This document shows positions 24,401-35,300 of a DNA stretch of 64,000 nucleotides, piece after piece. The position numbers and the translations under genes are program-made. The DNA is from Acheta domesticus (taxonomy: Eukaryota; Arthropoda; Insecta; Orthoptera; Gryllidae). Positions within the stretch are counted from its first letter, which is position 1, and every line of letters begins with the position of its first letter. Below the pieces are notes generated by a model. It was not told the origin of the DNA, ran no database searches, and saw only the letters and a program-made list of their open reading frames with translations. The stretch is from assembly GCA_031308135.1 (NCBI GenBank), contig JAHLJT010000631.1, positions 174,055,282 through 174,119,281 on the forward strand, given 5' to 3'.

Positions 24401-26160
24401 AGCCCTGATTCTAAAATTATTCTTGCTACAACAGCTGTTAAATTTTATTCTCTCGCATTCATTGCAAGTTTTATCATTTTCCAAAAATAAGAAAGTTTAA
24501 GAAAAATTAGCGCCTGCCCTATCTAAGCGAGAAGTGAATTCAAAACTAATGCTTTTGAGGTTACTTTACATAAAAGATTAACATAATTTCCAAAATGTTA
24601 TTAATAATAAATCAAAATTTTGTTATTAAATTTCTTCCTCGGACAGAGAAAAAGGCGCTTAAAATGGCAGTTTGCATTTTCGTTTTACTCATTGAATTTT
24701 TGGAAATTGCAACAGTTGACTTTTTTCGGCATTTTCCAACAAATGCAACATTGAAGGAAGTAAGGTGCTTTTCTAATAAAATCTGTTCAAAGAGATCTCT
24801 TTAACTAAGAATTTTTCGAACATGTGACTAGTTTTCAAGTTCTTTCCAGTGAAATACAGACAAATTAAAACTTTTCTCGAGATCGGCTGACATTTTTTTT
24901 TCATAATTTTTCTTGATTAGATCAGTACTATGATAAAAATCACGTAGAACACATTTTCGGTAAACTCTCTCTGTCTTTTCGAAAACTGCACGAAAAGGCT
25001 TTTCAAAACTACAATCCTGATGATAGAGGATTTTTTTCCTGTCATGCAAATACTGATACAGTTGTGATTTAATCATGTTTCTTTTATTTTGTGAAGTAAG
25101 AAATGAACACGGTTTTTGAAAAAAATAATTAGAGATTCGGAGGCACTTTGTGTGATTTGTTTACAATTTGCTTCAAGTGATGGGTTAGGTGTTCGAATGG
25201 TAGAAATTGCGATAATATACTTTTACATAATCGTTCCAATCTGAGAAAGTACTTTCTGTTCCAGAACCACTAGTTTTGTGGCTATTTTTTGTTTTATTGT
25301 AATTTTCTCTGGTACCATATTCGTAGAGGAGGGGGTTAAAGTTATGTTGATATTATGAACTAAGAGCCTTTGTTCCGTGCTATAAAAATATTGAGTTGTG
25401 TGTATAATATAAAATTACGCAACTTCAACATTTTTTCTCTTCAGATCTTCCTTTTCTTTCAATCTTTTCAGAAGAGTAAATATTTGCTGCGGATGCTTTC
25501 ACGCAAAAGTACTATGGCATAGTTTTGCCGATGCATACATCGATTTAATTCACAGCACGACTGACGTTTAAAATGTTTGAACAAGGTTGTCAACTGAAAT
25601 CTTGAAAACTTGCGAATGGTGTGAGATGAGGTTAGAGAAGCGTGTCCGGCAGGACCAGTTCCCAATAGAAAGCATTCAGGTGTCAGAGTTTGACAAGATT
25701 TCTTTGAAATATTTTGCTTTCCAAATTCCTTTTTCTTTTATTAATAGACTTACATTTGAATTAAAACTCCGAAAATTTGGGAAAAAATCTTATGTATTTC
25801 TAATACTTTATATTTTAAAGAGAATCTTATTCATTATTAAATATTTCCTAAATGTATTAATTAAAAGTACTAATAGAAATGTTGCAACTGAAACTAATGT
25901 TGGACGCACGATGCGGTATTATGCTTAGTGTATGCAGAAGCAATTGGTGCTTGTACGCGTAGTACTCACTTGACATATTTTTGGAGTGTTGCTCATCAAC
26001 GGTACTGACAAAGTTGTGATACGTTCTGTGTAATCCCTTCAATTCGTATGTATGTTTATTTCATCCTACAAATTCAAAAAATTAAAATGATCAAGCGCTT
26101 CTGTTTCTCCTGTAGAATGTTATGAAATGTTAATGAAAAAGCGAAAAAAAAAGAGCGGCA
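21451..26160. other. Long AT-rich non-coding stretch
   Basis: About 4.7 kb with no recognisable gene, RNA gene or transposon. Open frames up to 113 codons occur (for example near 25587-25928 and, on the minus strand, 24828-25076) but have AT-driven Lys/Phe/Ile/Asn-rich composition and no motif. A local duplication of GCCATTTGGTTTGC lies at 22430-22470. It could be intron or intergenic. Confidence 0.5.
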
Positions 26161-26194
26161 TCGATCATCGCAGCAAGCTCAAGGGAAAACGTAA

Positions 26195-26575
26195 TTGGAG
26201 CGGGCGCCCCAAGCGGCGTGTTTCCGAGCGCGCGAATTCGTCACAGCGCGGGTGAACGCGCCTCCCCCGCGGCGCCCCACCCCGCCCCCCTTTCCCCTCC
26301 CCTCCCCCGCGGCGGCGCCCCGCCCCCGTCGCCTTGAGCGCTGCCGCCGTGAAACGCAGCGCCGGATGTAGTGGCGGGGGCCGTTCCAGAAGCGAGCGCG
26401 GTTTACGACTGCTCTCGCCCACTTCCTGCGCATAAACGCGGCGGGCGGGCGGGCAGACGGCAGGCGGCGGGGGGGGGGGGCGCGAGTGAGCGCGGGCGCG
26501 CGCGCGGGAGCCACGCGCTGCCCCTTCCCAGGCACGCGGCCTCCGCCGGCGCAGTGGAACCGGCGCCTTTCTGCC
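26195..26575. promoter_or_regulatory. CpG island
   Basis: About 380 bp of CpG- and GC-rich sequence with CCGCCCCC, CCCCTCCCCTCCCCC and a run of G at 26469-26480. It is bounded left by AT-rich DNA and right by the (ATT)n tail of a LINE. It is a candidate promoter or first exon, but no TATA or coding start could be chosen. A long minus-strand open frame that runs from the LINE through a poly-Asn run into this island is an artefact of three unrelated sequences in register. Confidence 0.4.
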
Positions 26576-26579
26576 ACGC

Positions 26580-26606
26580 CTTCCGGAACTACTACTACTA
26601 TTATTA

Positions 26607-26652
<46 letters not shown>
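26580..26652. repeat. (ATT)n microsatellite = LINE 3' tail
   Basis: About 70 bp, mainly ATT triplets on the plus strand (AAT on the minus strand), directly follow the 3' end of the minus-strand LINE fragment. Simple-repeat tails of this type are normal 3' ends for some LINE clades. A second (AAT)n run lies at 27549-27595. Confidence 0.75.
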
Positions 26653-26653
<1 letters not shown>

Positions 26654-27190
26654 CTCCATACCACGACTAAATATGTTATGAGTCGGCTGAACATAAAATA
26701 TACTCCAGGTTGCAACCAGCTACCTAAGGAGCAGATCCGGTGACTATCAGTGCCTCTACAATACTTTACGCAAAATGTGGGGTGTTCCAAATAAAGCATT
26801 TTCTTGCACTTCCCAGTCTTTTGAATTACCTGGAAGTTTAGCCAAGTTCTTACACTAATTTTGAGGAACAAATCCCAGAGCTTCGATAACTATCGGGACG
26901 ACCTGTGCTTTTACGCCCCACATTCGGCTGACCTCGATTTCCAAACTCCTGTATTTAAGATGTTTTCTGCCTCCTTGGTTACGACATTTTGATCACAAGG
27001 CACAGCAAAATCTGCAAGTAGACACAATTTTTTCTCCAAATCTCGGATAACAATATCCGGTTTGTTTGCTGCTATCGTCCGTTCCGTTTGAATTTGTTGG
27101 TCGTACACTATTTTACAGAGTCCAACCGATGTCACATGTTTTGGCGAGTGTTCATACCATTTGAGGCATCTGTTTGGAACTTCGAGGGCC
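26653..27190 (-). pseudogene. LINE retrotransposon 3' end (C-terminal domain), decayed
   Basis: On the minus strand, an open piece (27135-26911) contains RTIAANKPDIVIRDLEKKLC and LLADFAVPCDQNVVTKEAEN. After a frameshift come VVPIVIEALGFVPQN, a stop, NLAKLPGNSKDWEVQENALF and GTPHILRKVL. PDIV(I/V)xD, (D/A)xAVPxDxNxxxKE and the final GTxHILRKVL are the hallmark C-terminal blocks that follow the reverse transcriptase in one widespread group of animal non-LTR retrotransposons. A ~180-bp 3' UTR with CCTAAGGAGCAGATCCGG on the plus strand leads to the AAT tail. The reverse transcriptase itself is not present upstream, so this is a 5'-truncated copy with at least one frameshift and internal stops. Confidence 0.8.
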
Positions 27191-27194
27191 TGCC

Positions 27195-27245
27195 AGTGGA
27201 GGTATATCCTCCCAGATCTGCCAGTGGATGTATATCCTTCCTTAT
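27195..27245. repeat. Short tandem duplication at LINE 5' edge
   Basis: GCCAGTGGAGGTATATCCTCC and GCCAGTGGATGTATATCCTTCC lie 31 bp apart. They sit just beyond the recognisable LINE sequence and may be part of the insertion junction. Confidence 0.45.
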
Positions 27246-27548
27246 AAATTTAAAATGACGAAAAGGTTTTATCCCTTTTTGTAGCAAGATCTTTAATGTC
27301 ATTTGAACTAAATATTCTGCATTCTTTATTAATTTTATTTATTTCATTGCCTGCAAATTATCACTGTTAAAAACTGCAGGAATTGATCACATGATAATCA
27401 CTGGGTCTGTATCCAATACCATTAAATATCTTTTATTTTCAATTTTGTTTAATTTCACTTCTATTTTAAGTTTTTTTAAGTTATTAAATATTATTTCCTG
27501 GACTCTAATTACAAGTCCAACCCAATATGGTGAAGAGTATGTTCAAGA

Positions 27549-27595
27549 AGATAATAATAATAATAATAATAGTAATAATAATAACAATAATAATC
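27549..27595. repeat. (AAT)n microsatellite
   Basis: About 47 bp of AAT triplets with a few interruptions. By analogy with the neighbouring LINE tail it may be the tail of another decayed LINE, but no protein blocks were recognised next to it. Confidence 0.6.
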
Positions 27596-28960
27596 ATGTG
27601 AGAACGATTCATATAAAAATATATTGACTGAAAATCGTAGATTATCAGTACAGACTCCAAATCAAACAGGATATCAAGCAGTATACAGCTTTGCAAAGAC
27701 ATTAAAAAACACAAACTTTACTTTTGCAGCACATCAAAAGAAAAAATTCTGCTCATTTCACCAAACAAATAGTTGCATTTTACGAAACCAGGAGTAAAGC
27801 GATGACTGCAGACGAAATAAAATGGATCGGTGAAGTAAAAAAATGTTTAACTTACAGGATCCACACCAAAGGTTTTACACAGTAGACAAACAGAGCTTTA
27901 GATTCAAAATCAATAAGTGACACATTGACCAACAGATACTACCTATAAAACTGGACAAATTTGCACTGGAGAAAGAAAAAGAGACAGCAAAACCATGAAG
28001 GCAATTTATGCCCTAGAAAAGGAAAATCAATTTTTTTTAGTACATCGCATAGTTTGAATTGTTATTTAGCAAGAAAGAAGAAGAAGAAGAAGAAGGAGGA
28101 GGTCGATCGTTCGTTGAAGAGAAAATATTAATGAAATAAAAGACATTGTGATAATTTCCATTGAAATAAAAGCCAAACGTTAAGAACTTGAAAGAAAATG
28201 GCCTTCAATTCGTATTGTCCATCACAAATTCTATATAAACCGAGGGGAGTTAGAACTCTACTACTGAGAAATGCAAAGGTGTAATAGCAATATCTAGTGG
28301 ACTAGTTCATTACCAGCATTAATTTATGGGTCATCAGTAACGGTTTATTAGATCCAGGTCCGAGCAGAGTGGGGTTCAGCTGGTAAATCGCTCCAGAACC
28401 CATAAATCTTATCAGCATCTGTGGACCTCAAAAAAGCAATGAAACCCAACGTATTTAAGAATTCTTATTATAATTTGTACATTTGATTATTCTATTTAAT
28501 TTGTTATCGTACTTTATCTTTTTCAATTTTACAAGTAATTTCTATTGTCTTATTTAAAAGTCTGGCGTGGAGAATCATATGACGTTCTGAGACATCGTAA
28601 ATTTGGGAAAACTGAATAAGAGGTATAGTGAACAGTCGAGACCGGAAGAGCGTACGTCTTATCTAAATATGTAAATATAATCGAATGTAAGAAATAACAA
28701 TTTACTCATATTCATATCTGGAAATTTGTTTGTAGTGCTGTACTGTTAAAATACCAAATTAACCCACCTAAACAGAGATATAAAAGAAGGCACTCTTGAC
28801 TGCTGGCGACCGCTTAGATGAGTCGAAACAAATGAGTGGTAACTGGCGGCAAATGAGTACAGTTATTCTAAGAAATTATATTTCTAGCTCGTGTAACTTT
28901 TTCTTATAAGAAGATTGTTGTACGAAAATAAGTAGACACACGCACATGCAAACATGGGCA
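27596..28960. other. Non-coding stretch, possible retroelement debris
   Basis: AT-rich with a short (GAA)n run near 28075-28100. The plus strand from about 27620 to 28000 has Lys/Gln-rich, coding-like pieces broken by stops (for example AAHQKKKFCSFHQ), which may be remains of a LINE, but no diagnostic motif was found. Confidence 0.3.
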
Positions 28961-28961
28961 C

Positions 28962-29011
28962 GCGGCCGATAAGACAAATAACGAGCTCGGTAATTTGCGT
29001 TATCGGCCGCG
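28962..29011. repeat. Inverted repeat, 50 bp
   Basis: GCGGCCGATAA on the left pairs with TTATCGGCCGC on the right. Inner ACAAAT / ATTTGC segments pair partly around a central GAGCTC. A TATA-like GATATAAAC lies 8 bp to the right. It borders the LINE 3' fragment and could be a terminal structure or a small hairpin. Confidence 0.55.
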
Positions 29012-29340
29012 GAGAGTGGATATAAACCTCGGCAACCGCCTCTGTTTACTACTTTCTTCTACTTCTTCTTCTGCACGGTTATGTTCTGGAGCCTGTTTCG
29101 GTGTCCACTTCCTTCTGGACCTTCCTACACATTTTCTTCCTCCTCATCTGCAGTCCACTGCGAGTGCGGTTAGTCTGCTATCGGGCATTCTCCATAGATG
29201 TTCATACCATCTTTTCTGATTTCTTTCCAGTCTCTCCAGCAGTGGTTCGTCCCTCAGTTTATTTCTTATCTCTGTATTTTTCTTTTTATCTAAGACGTAA
29301 TCTAGAGTGCTTCTCAAAAAAACGAAAATGCTTCTCAAAA
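29012..29340 (-). pseudogene. LINE retrotransposon 3' fragment
   Basis: Minus-strand open piece (29338-29144) with IRNKLRDEPLLERLERNQKR followed by WYEHLWRMPDSRL, then a stop and GRKCVGRSRRKWTPK. The pattern R(N)xxIRxxLxxxPLLERIExxQLRWYGHLxRMxxxR, then GRP(R)KxW, is the known C-terminal region after the reverse transcriptase of many insect LINEs. Only this end remains (about 110 codons) and it carries at least one stop. It differs from the 26.6-27.2 kb LINE and may be another family. Confidence 0.72.
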
Positions 29341-29391
29341 ATCACAAACTTCCACCGTATCTTTTATTTGCTGTTAATCGGTCTAATAGAA

Positions 29392-29522
29392 AGTTTTTGC
29401 CACCTCGAACGGTAAGCACTATCGACCTTCTGCTCATACGCAATTCAAGTTTCGCATCACTTTAGTGCATCTGCGCATGCGCAGAAGATCGATAGTGCTT
29501 AACGTTTGAGGTGTCAAAAACT
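29392..29522. mobile_element. MITE with ~42-bp inverted termini
   Basis: The left arm 29392-29432 (AGTTTTTGCCACCTCGAACG, GTAAGCACTATCGACCTTCTG) and right arm 29479-29522 (CAGAAGATCGATAGTGCTTA, ACGTTTGAGGTGTCAAAAACT) are inverted repeats with few mismatches. The 131-bp total is typical of a small non-autonomous DNA element. CTGCGCATGCGCAG at 29471-29484, at the inner edge of the right arm, is a perfect palindrome matching the NRF1/Erect-wing consensus. Confidence 0.75.
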
Positions 29523-29607
29523 CCATAATGACGTTAATAACTATTATAAGAACCACATTCTCAATCAGTATGTGAACGAGATGGTCCAAGCATTCTGTCG
29601 GCGGCCG

Positions 29608-29920
29608 TGTCGAGAGCCGAGAGCGCGTTACCGCGTCGAGAGCCGAGGGCGCGTTGCCGCGTCGAGAGCCGAGGGCGCGTTGCCGCGTCGAGAGCCGAGA
29701 GCGCGTTGTTGCGTCCAGAGCCAAGAGCGCGTTGCCGCATCGAGAGCTGAGGGCGCGTTGCCACGTCGAAAGCCGAGGGCGCGTTACCGCGTCGAGAGCC
29801 GAGGGCGCGTTGCCGCGTCGAGAGCCGAGGGCGCGTTGCCGCGTCGAGAGCCGAGAGCGCGTTGCCGCGTCGAGAGCCGAGAGCGCGTTGCCGCGTCGAG
29901 AGCCGAGGGCGCGTTGCCGC
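29608..29920 (+). repeat. 26-bp minisatellite, ~12 units
   Basis: Tandem units of 26 bp built on AGCCGAGGGCGCGTTGCCGC plus GTCGAG, with single-base variants (GAGAGC, GTTACC, one ACGTCGAAAG and one TGCGTCCAGAGCC unit). The array is ~312 bp, close to 12 units. Because 26 is not a multiple of three and the unit has no stop, three frames on each strand are open, giving Arg/Ala/Glu-rich frames that should not be read as genes. It forms the left half of a CpG island. Confidence 0.9.
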
Positions 29921-30095
29921 CCCGCGCGCGCCTTTCGGCCCAGTGAGCGCGAGGGCGCCGGGCGAAGGCTGCCGCTCCGCTTGCTGCTCGCTTTGCGCGC
30001 CGCCGCCCGCGCCGGTTCTCTGGAGACGCCGCGCTCAAACACGCTGCTCCCGATCCCTCGGCGCACGCAACGATTCGCAGCGCCGGCGGATTAAA
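29921..30095. promoter_or_regulatory. CpG-rich flank of the minisatellite
   Basis: GC- and CpG-rich non-repeat sequence continues for about 175 bp beyond the array, then falls to AT-rich DNA. It could be the original CpG island in which the minisatellite expanded. No TATA or coding exon was identified. Confidence 0.4.
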
Positions 30096-32600
30096 TTGAG
30101 ATCTCATTTCATCGATCCGGTTCGGGAATTGCCGTCAAAAACTTCCGGAAGGTACAATCCAATCCTCATCACTTTAGGGACAAACATGAATAATAAAAAT
30201 TGTGTGTGAAGAAGGAGCGATTTTTGTCATCTTTTAACGTTTTTTTGGCACAAAAACATGTTCAAATCAAATGTATGGTATTTTATGTAATACTTTAGAC
30301 ATACACTAAAATGCTTTTATGCATATAGACAATGTAATTGTTTACAAAATAGAATACATACATTTAGCGATGATCGTAGGTATGCTTTTGCTTTGTATTA
30401 TATAATTAGCCTGAAACTGATTCAAATGTTTTGTGCAAATAAATTAAACGTAATTCTACCGTTAATTACGCGCTGATTTACAAATTGCACCGAGGTTTTT
30501 CATTGCCTCTCATAATATGGCCATTGATCTAGAAGTGCGCTGTTTAAGGTACGTATATATAACTACAGTCTGGTAAGTTTACGAACAAGTTTAAAACAAA
30601 CATCTGTATTTCATACTTAATTTTAAAGCAATGACGAAAAGAAAAGAGATTAACTTTTTAATTGAAATGTGCCTTAAGGCGTGGTCGTGCTTTAAGCAAA
30701 ACAATAAAACTTAACTACTCATTATCTATCTACAATTAAATTCGCGAATCTATAGAATCTAACTATTGCGAAAGATAGAATCTAAATACTCTAAACTCGT
30801 ATTACTTCGTCGTAAAAAACTGCTTGCATACGTCATACAAAATCATCTGAAGACCCGACTCCCAAAAATAACTAACAAGGTAGAATAATTATTATGATTG
30901 TACCTTATATATTCGCAACTTTAATCCAATTGGTTTCAACACTTTAGATTTAAAATTTCGGAGACAACAATCTAGCATTCTGGTGTTTCAAGGAAGTACG
31001 TCACGTAAGTAATAAAACGAAACTAAAACTAATTTGACGAAAATATCAATGTATACACAGAAAAAACTATTAGAGATATTCCGATTTTTCAATTGGTAGA
31101 GGAAAGTAACCAAACTCGGGCCCCCATTTTCTTTTTGAGTATTTTAAAATCCAATTTTCTGCCCACGTGAATCAAAATATAGGCGCTGCATACCTTACTT
31201 AGTTATACAAATGTTATATGCTTCTTAAAATCATTGGCCAAGTAATTTAAGAATAATTTTTTTTTCGTAAACATAACATTTTTTGGATATTTAAGAAAGG
31301 TTTCTTAATGTAATCTCCCCGCAAACGTTTTAAGAAATGGGTGAAAATAAATCAAATAACTGCAAATAGATTGAACACAGTAAAATTTTGCAAAAATATT
31401 TAACTGACAAAAATATTTAACTAAAAGTTTAACATCTTATATACTACATGAAATTGTATTAAATGTCTTGCACACGGTTTACATATTGAAGTACAAAAAT
31501 AATCCCATGTAAAAGCATATTTTTTCTGCCCTCGCACATTCTACATGAGTCCAAACCCATCACCTATAGTTCTCCTAAGGCCCTCTAAAAATTTTACACT
31601 GCAAAACAAGCACTCTAAATATTCTTCACCAGAAAGGAAAAATATACCTGGTAGAACTTCCACTTTGAAAGAGCCAGAGGACATGTTTTATTTCTCGCCG
31701 GAGGTGGAATCTTCCGTGTTGCCTTTTTGTTTGGGATCACAATTCTCTGAAATCTCTTTTCGACTTCTCTGGGATTAAATTCTGAAATTGTCCCTTGACT
31801 TCTTTTTTTCCCTTACCTCTCGAAGTGATAAGCTTCAGAGTAGGTTCTTGCTTTTTATTATTCTCGTAAGATATAAGAAGTGACAAAAACGTTTTTCTTG
31901 ATGTTTCAAGTGATAAAAAACCTCCGTCGCACTATATTAAAGTACCATAAACAAAGATTAAGTTATATCTTTACGAAAATAATTGGTAGTAAAAAATGAC
32001 TTGTTCAGATCTGTTCATGGGCGCACACTTCCGTCAGTTTGACAACCTGTTGTTTTGACATTCCGTCAGTTTGACAACAGTTTTACAGACCTTTTTGTGA
32101 AAAATTATGATATTTGTATAATATTATATAAATGAATGGGTATATTTTTATAATATAATATTATGTAGTGTACATTCAGTATTTCTTTATGCAAATGTGT
32201 TGGTAGCGAGTGGTGTTGGGAGCGAGTTCGTTAATGTGCCTATTTGCTGCATCCTTAAAATTCATTAAATACATCTTGTACTTTTACCAAGGATGTAACT
32301 AAATCTGGGTTCCCAAATGTTCCCTTGCTTTCAGCTCTCGAATGAAAAAGCGTTGAGATTTGCAGTGAAGTGAACTCTAAATAAAAGAGAAGTCAAATAA
32401 ATATCTTACTTGTGAATAAATATCTTATTATTTGTGAATAAACAATAAAAATATAAACGTAACGTAATGTAAATCAAATGTGTCCAATATTGTGAATATA
32501 AAGAAAACTCTTTGTTATCACAAGCAACGTCAAAAGAATAACTATGTTAAATGTTCTCATGTTTTTAAGAACATCCTTCGCCATCAGAAGGTGACAAATT
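30096..32600. other. AT-rich non-coding stretch
   Basis: Nothing identifiable except small local duplications: TTCCGTCAGTTTGACAAC at about 32029 and 32061, and CAAAAATATTTAACT near 31390 and 31408. Confidence 0.5.
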
Positions 32601-33058
32601 GAGTGATAGAGTTAGAACCACAGAAGTGAAGATCCGCGCTAATCGAACAGTCTCGTCTAGGAACTGACCTTTGCGCGGAAAACCAGTGTTTTAAATGTCA
32701 CTGGTTCGTTCAAAAAACAAGGATATCGCCAACAAAGAACAAGCTATCGCCCTAAAACACATTAAAGAGACGATAGAGTGCATGTAAAAGACCCAATAGG
32801 CCAAAATGCAGGATAATTGTAGTAAACATAACGAAGCTCATGAAATGGCTTTACAAATAACTGAACAAAAATTAAACGCTGTATTTATGCAGCAAGAAAC
32901 TGCATGTGCTAATTGGTTATTCTAAAAAGTGGAACAATGGTGTTTAAGAAAATGATTCTTCACCTCTGAACCTACAAATTAACAATATTTGCTGATAGGT
33001 TTCTATTACGATGAAAATAAGTATTAAGAATTGATTTTTGAACAATTATCCTCTGAAG
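32601..33058 (+). other. Coding-like, stop-interrupted stretch
   Basis: The plus strand around 32745-32930 reads, with stops, as HIKETIECM and then MQDNCSKHNEAHEMALQITE followed by QKLNAVFMQQETA, a hydrophilic, probably helical sequence. It may be a decayed gag or coiled-coil protein of a retroelement. No zinc knuckle or enzyme motif was seen. Confidence 0.25.
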
Positions 33059-33059
33059 G

Positions 33060-33545
33060 TGTGAAATCGGCAAGGGAGGCTCAGAGCATCAACTGATGTC
33101 GCTGCAGTGCCTCTTATCGGAAGTCCTAAGATCGAGTCCCGACGGTGACAGGATTTTTGACACGGTCGAGTAAGCCGCAGTCTGGAGGATAATTTTATAG
33201 ACTGGCTGCTATCATCAGTAGATTTCCATGGTTTCTCCAATCAACACCAGGGGCATGCCGGAGCTCCCTAAAAAACGAGCCACGGACCGCGCTCGACCTT
33301 TTCTACCTCTTCCTTGTCCTATCCTTACCACTTTCTTACACACACACTCACTTGCACTGCAATACCACACATGTCAGGAAACCAATCTGGAGTGTAGAGC
33401 TTGTCCCGGCTGTGGCAGTGCCCCGCTGGTGTCAGATACTTGGGGAATATCCCCGTAGCCAAACGTAGAGCCATCCATCGGGGGAAGATCACCGCCACCT
33501 TCCGCGATAAAAAATAACTACACTTACGGGACTAATGAAAATTGC
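33060..33545 (+). mobile_element. tRNA-derived SINE, copy 1
   Basis: The head has an A-box-like GAGGCTCAGAGC (near 33075) and a B-box-like AGATCGAGTCCCG (near 33130). The body then contains TCTGGAGGATAATTTTATAGAC, GTAGATTTCCATGGTTTCTCC, ATCAACACCAGGGGCATGCC, TTCTTACACACACACTCACT and TGCACTGCAATACCACACATG. The same blocks occur in the reverse element at 61793-62305 and, truncated, at 48012-48240. It does not encode a protein. Confidence 0.65.
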
Positions 33546-33659
33546 CGTTGACAGTACCAAAATGACTGATCAGTCAGTTAATCAATCTGAAAATGTGAAA
33601 TAGGGGATGTTGCAACACAAATGTATTTTCTCGTTTTAATGCAATCTGCAATCCATCTA

Positions 33660-33895
33660 GGCATGACGGGTTGCGGGACTGGTCTTGGTCGGGGGAAGGT
33701 CCAGGCGAAGCTGGGCAGTGGGGTGCGGAATGGGGCGGGAGGGGGCGGGGTGGTGTCAAGGAGAGGACGGGGAGCGGTTCAGGGCGAGGAGTGAGGGCGA
33801 AAAAGTGAAGTAGGGGGAAGAACCGGAAGGGCAGGCATCTTGGAGCGAATGAGGACGAAGTGCCGCGGAGCAGGGCGGAGCGGTGATATCAGAGA
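33660..33895 (+). repeat. G-rich, purine-biased block
   Basis: About 235 bp strongly G-biased on the plus strand (GGGGCGGGAGGGGGCGGGG, GGAGAGGACGGGGAGCGG, GGAGCAGGGCGGAGCGG). It is similar to blocks at 15648 and 21335. Low stop density here gives small open frames without meaning. Confidence 0.5.
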
Positions 33896-34970
33896 TTTAC
33901 GAAAGTGATTCTTAAAAACAAAAACTTATATTTTACGCAGGTGCATTTTTTTCCTTTTCCTGCTTCAGATGATTGTGATAAAATAAATATAGGTATACAG
34001 TCAGGTTGCGTTGGTTATGAATAATAAAATTTACTACTTTTGATAGTCTGTAATTCTATTTTTGCCAAAGTTCATTTGCATTCATTTCCATGATGCAATG
34101 AATGTAAATAAATGAGGACCTTTTAATTACATATTTTAGACCTTATCAATACAGAATTTAAAAAATTCATCTATCTGAAAAATCCACCAGATGATATTCA
34201 TAGAGATGCATATATTAATTTTATTTTTATACAGCTGAGAAGATTTGTCAGCTTTAAACGGCCATGTGTTAATACAACTCTAAAATTCATTTCTCCAAAA
34301 CTGAAATGTGCAAGCTTTTGTCATTATTTACATCTTAACTTAATATAAACTTCATAGTTAATATCATGTTAACCTACTAGCAATCTTCGTTGCAGAAGCT
34401 CAGTCAATTATTTTAATCACCACCTCAAAGGTTACCGTACTAAATATCAAAATTATTTACAGGAAACATATCAATTAATGCAATTATTTTGTGACTGTTC
34501 TGTACTTGCCTGATACTCAGCTGTATTGCGTTTTTATAAGAAAAACACATTTCAGAAAATCAAAACCACTTTTTGTTTTGGATAGATCAGATTATCGCGT
34601 TCTATCTCCATAATTTAGCAGTCAGTTTTAAAAATGACGGAATTAAAGTGATCAAAAATAAAGATCACAGTGCATATTTTAAAAAGAAATTTAAAGCGTT
34701 TATTTGTCAAGTGACGTTGTTTAGTAAAAGTCTTTCTAGTTTTCTTTCATGTAAAGTAATAATTAGAGCCATTAAATAACACCATTCAAGATCTCCTTTA
34801 AACGAAACGAATATATAATTAATACCATTTTTACTGTAGACTTTATAAATCACAAATGGCGGGTGCTTAGGAAAGTGCACTAATTAAAAACGTATTCCAA
34901 AAAATGAACCTGAAAAGTTTAGAAACTTCCCAGGAAGCCTGTCCTTAAGATCCAGAGGAAATAAAAAGCA
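33896..34970. other. AT-rich non-coding stretch
   Basis: Nothing identifiable. Confidence 0.5.
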
Positions 34971-34974
34971 ACAG

Positions 34975-35300
34975 TCTCCGCGGAGACGAGCTACTTTGGT
35001 TCAGAGCGAGTTAGCGCTCGCAGGCAGCGGGCGGGGATCCTCTCCGAAATGAGTCCGCGAAGTGCTCGAAGCGAGTATCGGTTTTGTTTTCTGTCACGTG
35101 ATATGTTTTCGATATGGTCTTGAGTTCGCAGCCGCTCTGGTGTTTGCGCGAGCGCCAAGATGAGTTTTCTCGGCTCCGGCTCCATCGGCAGCTTCCTGGA
35201 ATCCGCGCTTTCACGGCACAGTCAATAACGCGCCCTTCGACGAAGGGCCGGGGCAGAGGTCCTTCGAAGAGCAAGCCCTACGCCGCTCTTCTCAGTTGGA
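34975..35300. promoter_or_regulatory. GC island, possible first exon
   Basis: A ~325-bp block of moderate-to-high GC. It contains the 14-bp palindrome GTCTCCGCGGAGAC (34976-34989), an E-box-type CACGTG (35096-35101) and a small hairpin GCCCTTCGACGAAGGGC. The plus strand has an ATG at 35161 opening a 22-codon frame (MSFLGSGSIGSFLESAL, then SRHSQ and a stop). That frame is too short to assign; it could be the 5' end of a coding exon only if spliced before the stop. Low certainty. Confidence 0.3.

Noticed and set aside
26179..26871. 230-codon minus-strand frame with a poly-Asn run
   Set aside because: It joins an out-of-frame LINE relic, the (AAT)n tail and a CpG island; the three parts are unrelated.
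29434..30209. Overlapping Arg/Ala/Glu-rich frames up to 210 codons on both strands
   Set aside because: The 26-bp minisatellite has no stop in any frame; the frames follow from that and from the GC-rich flank.
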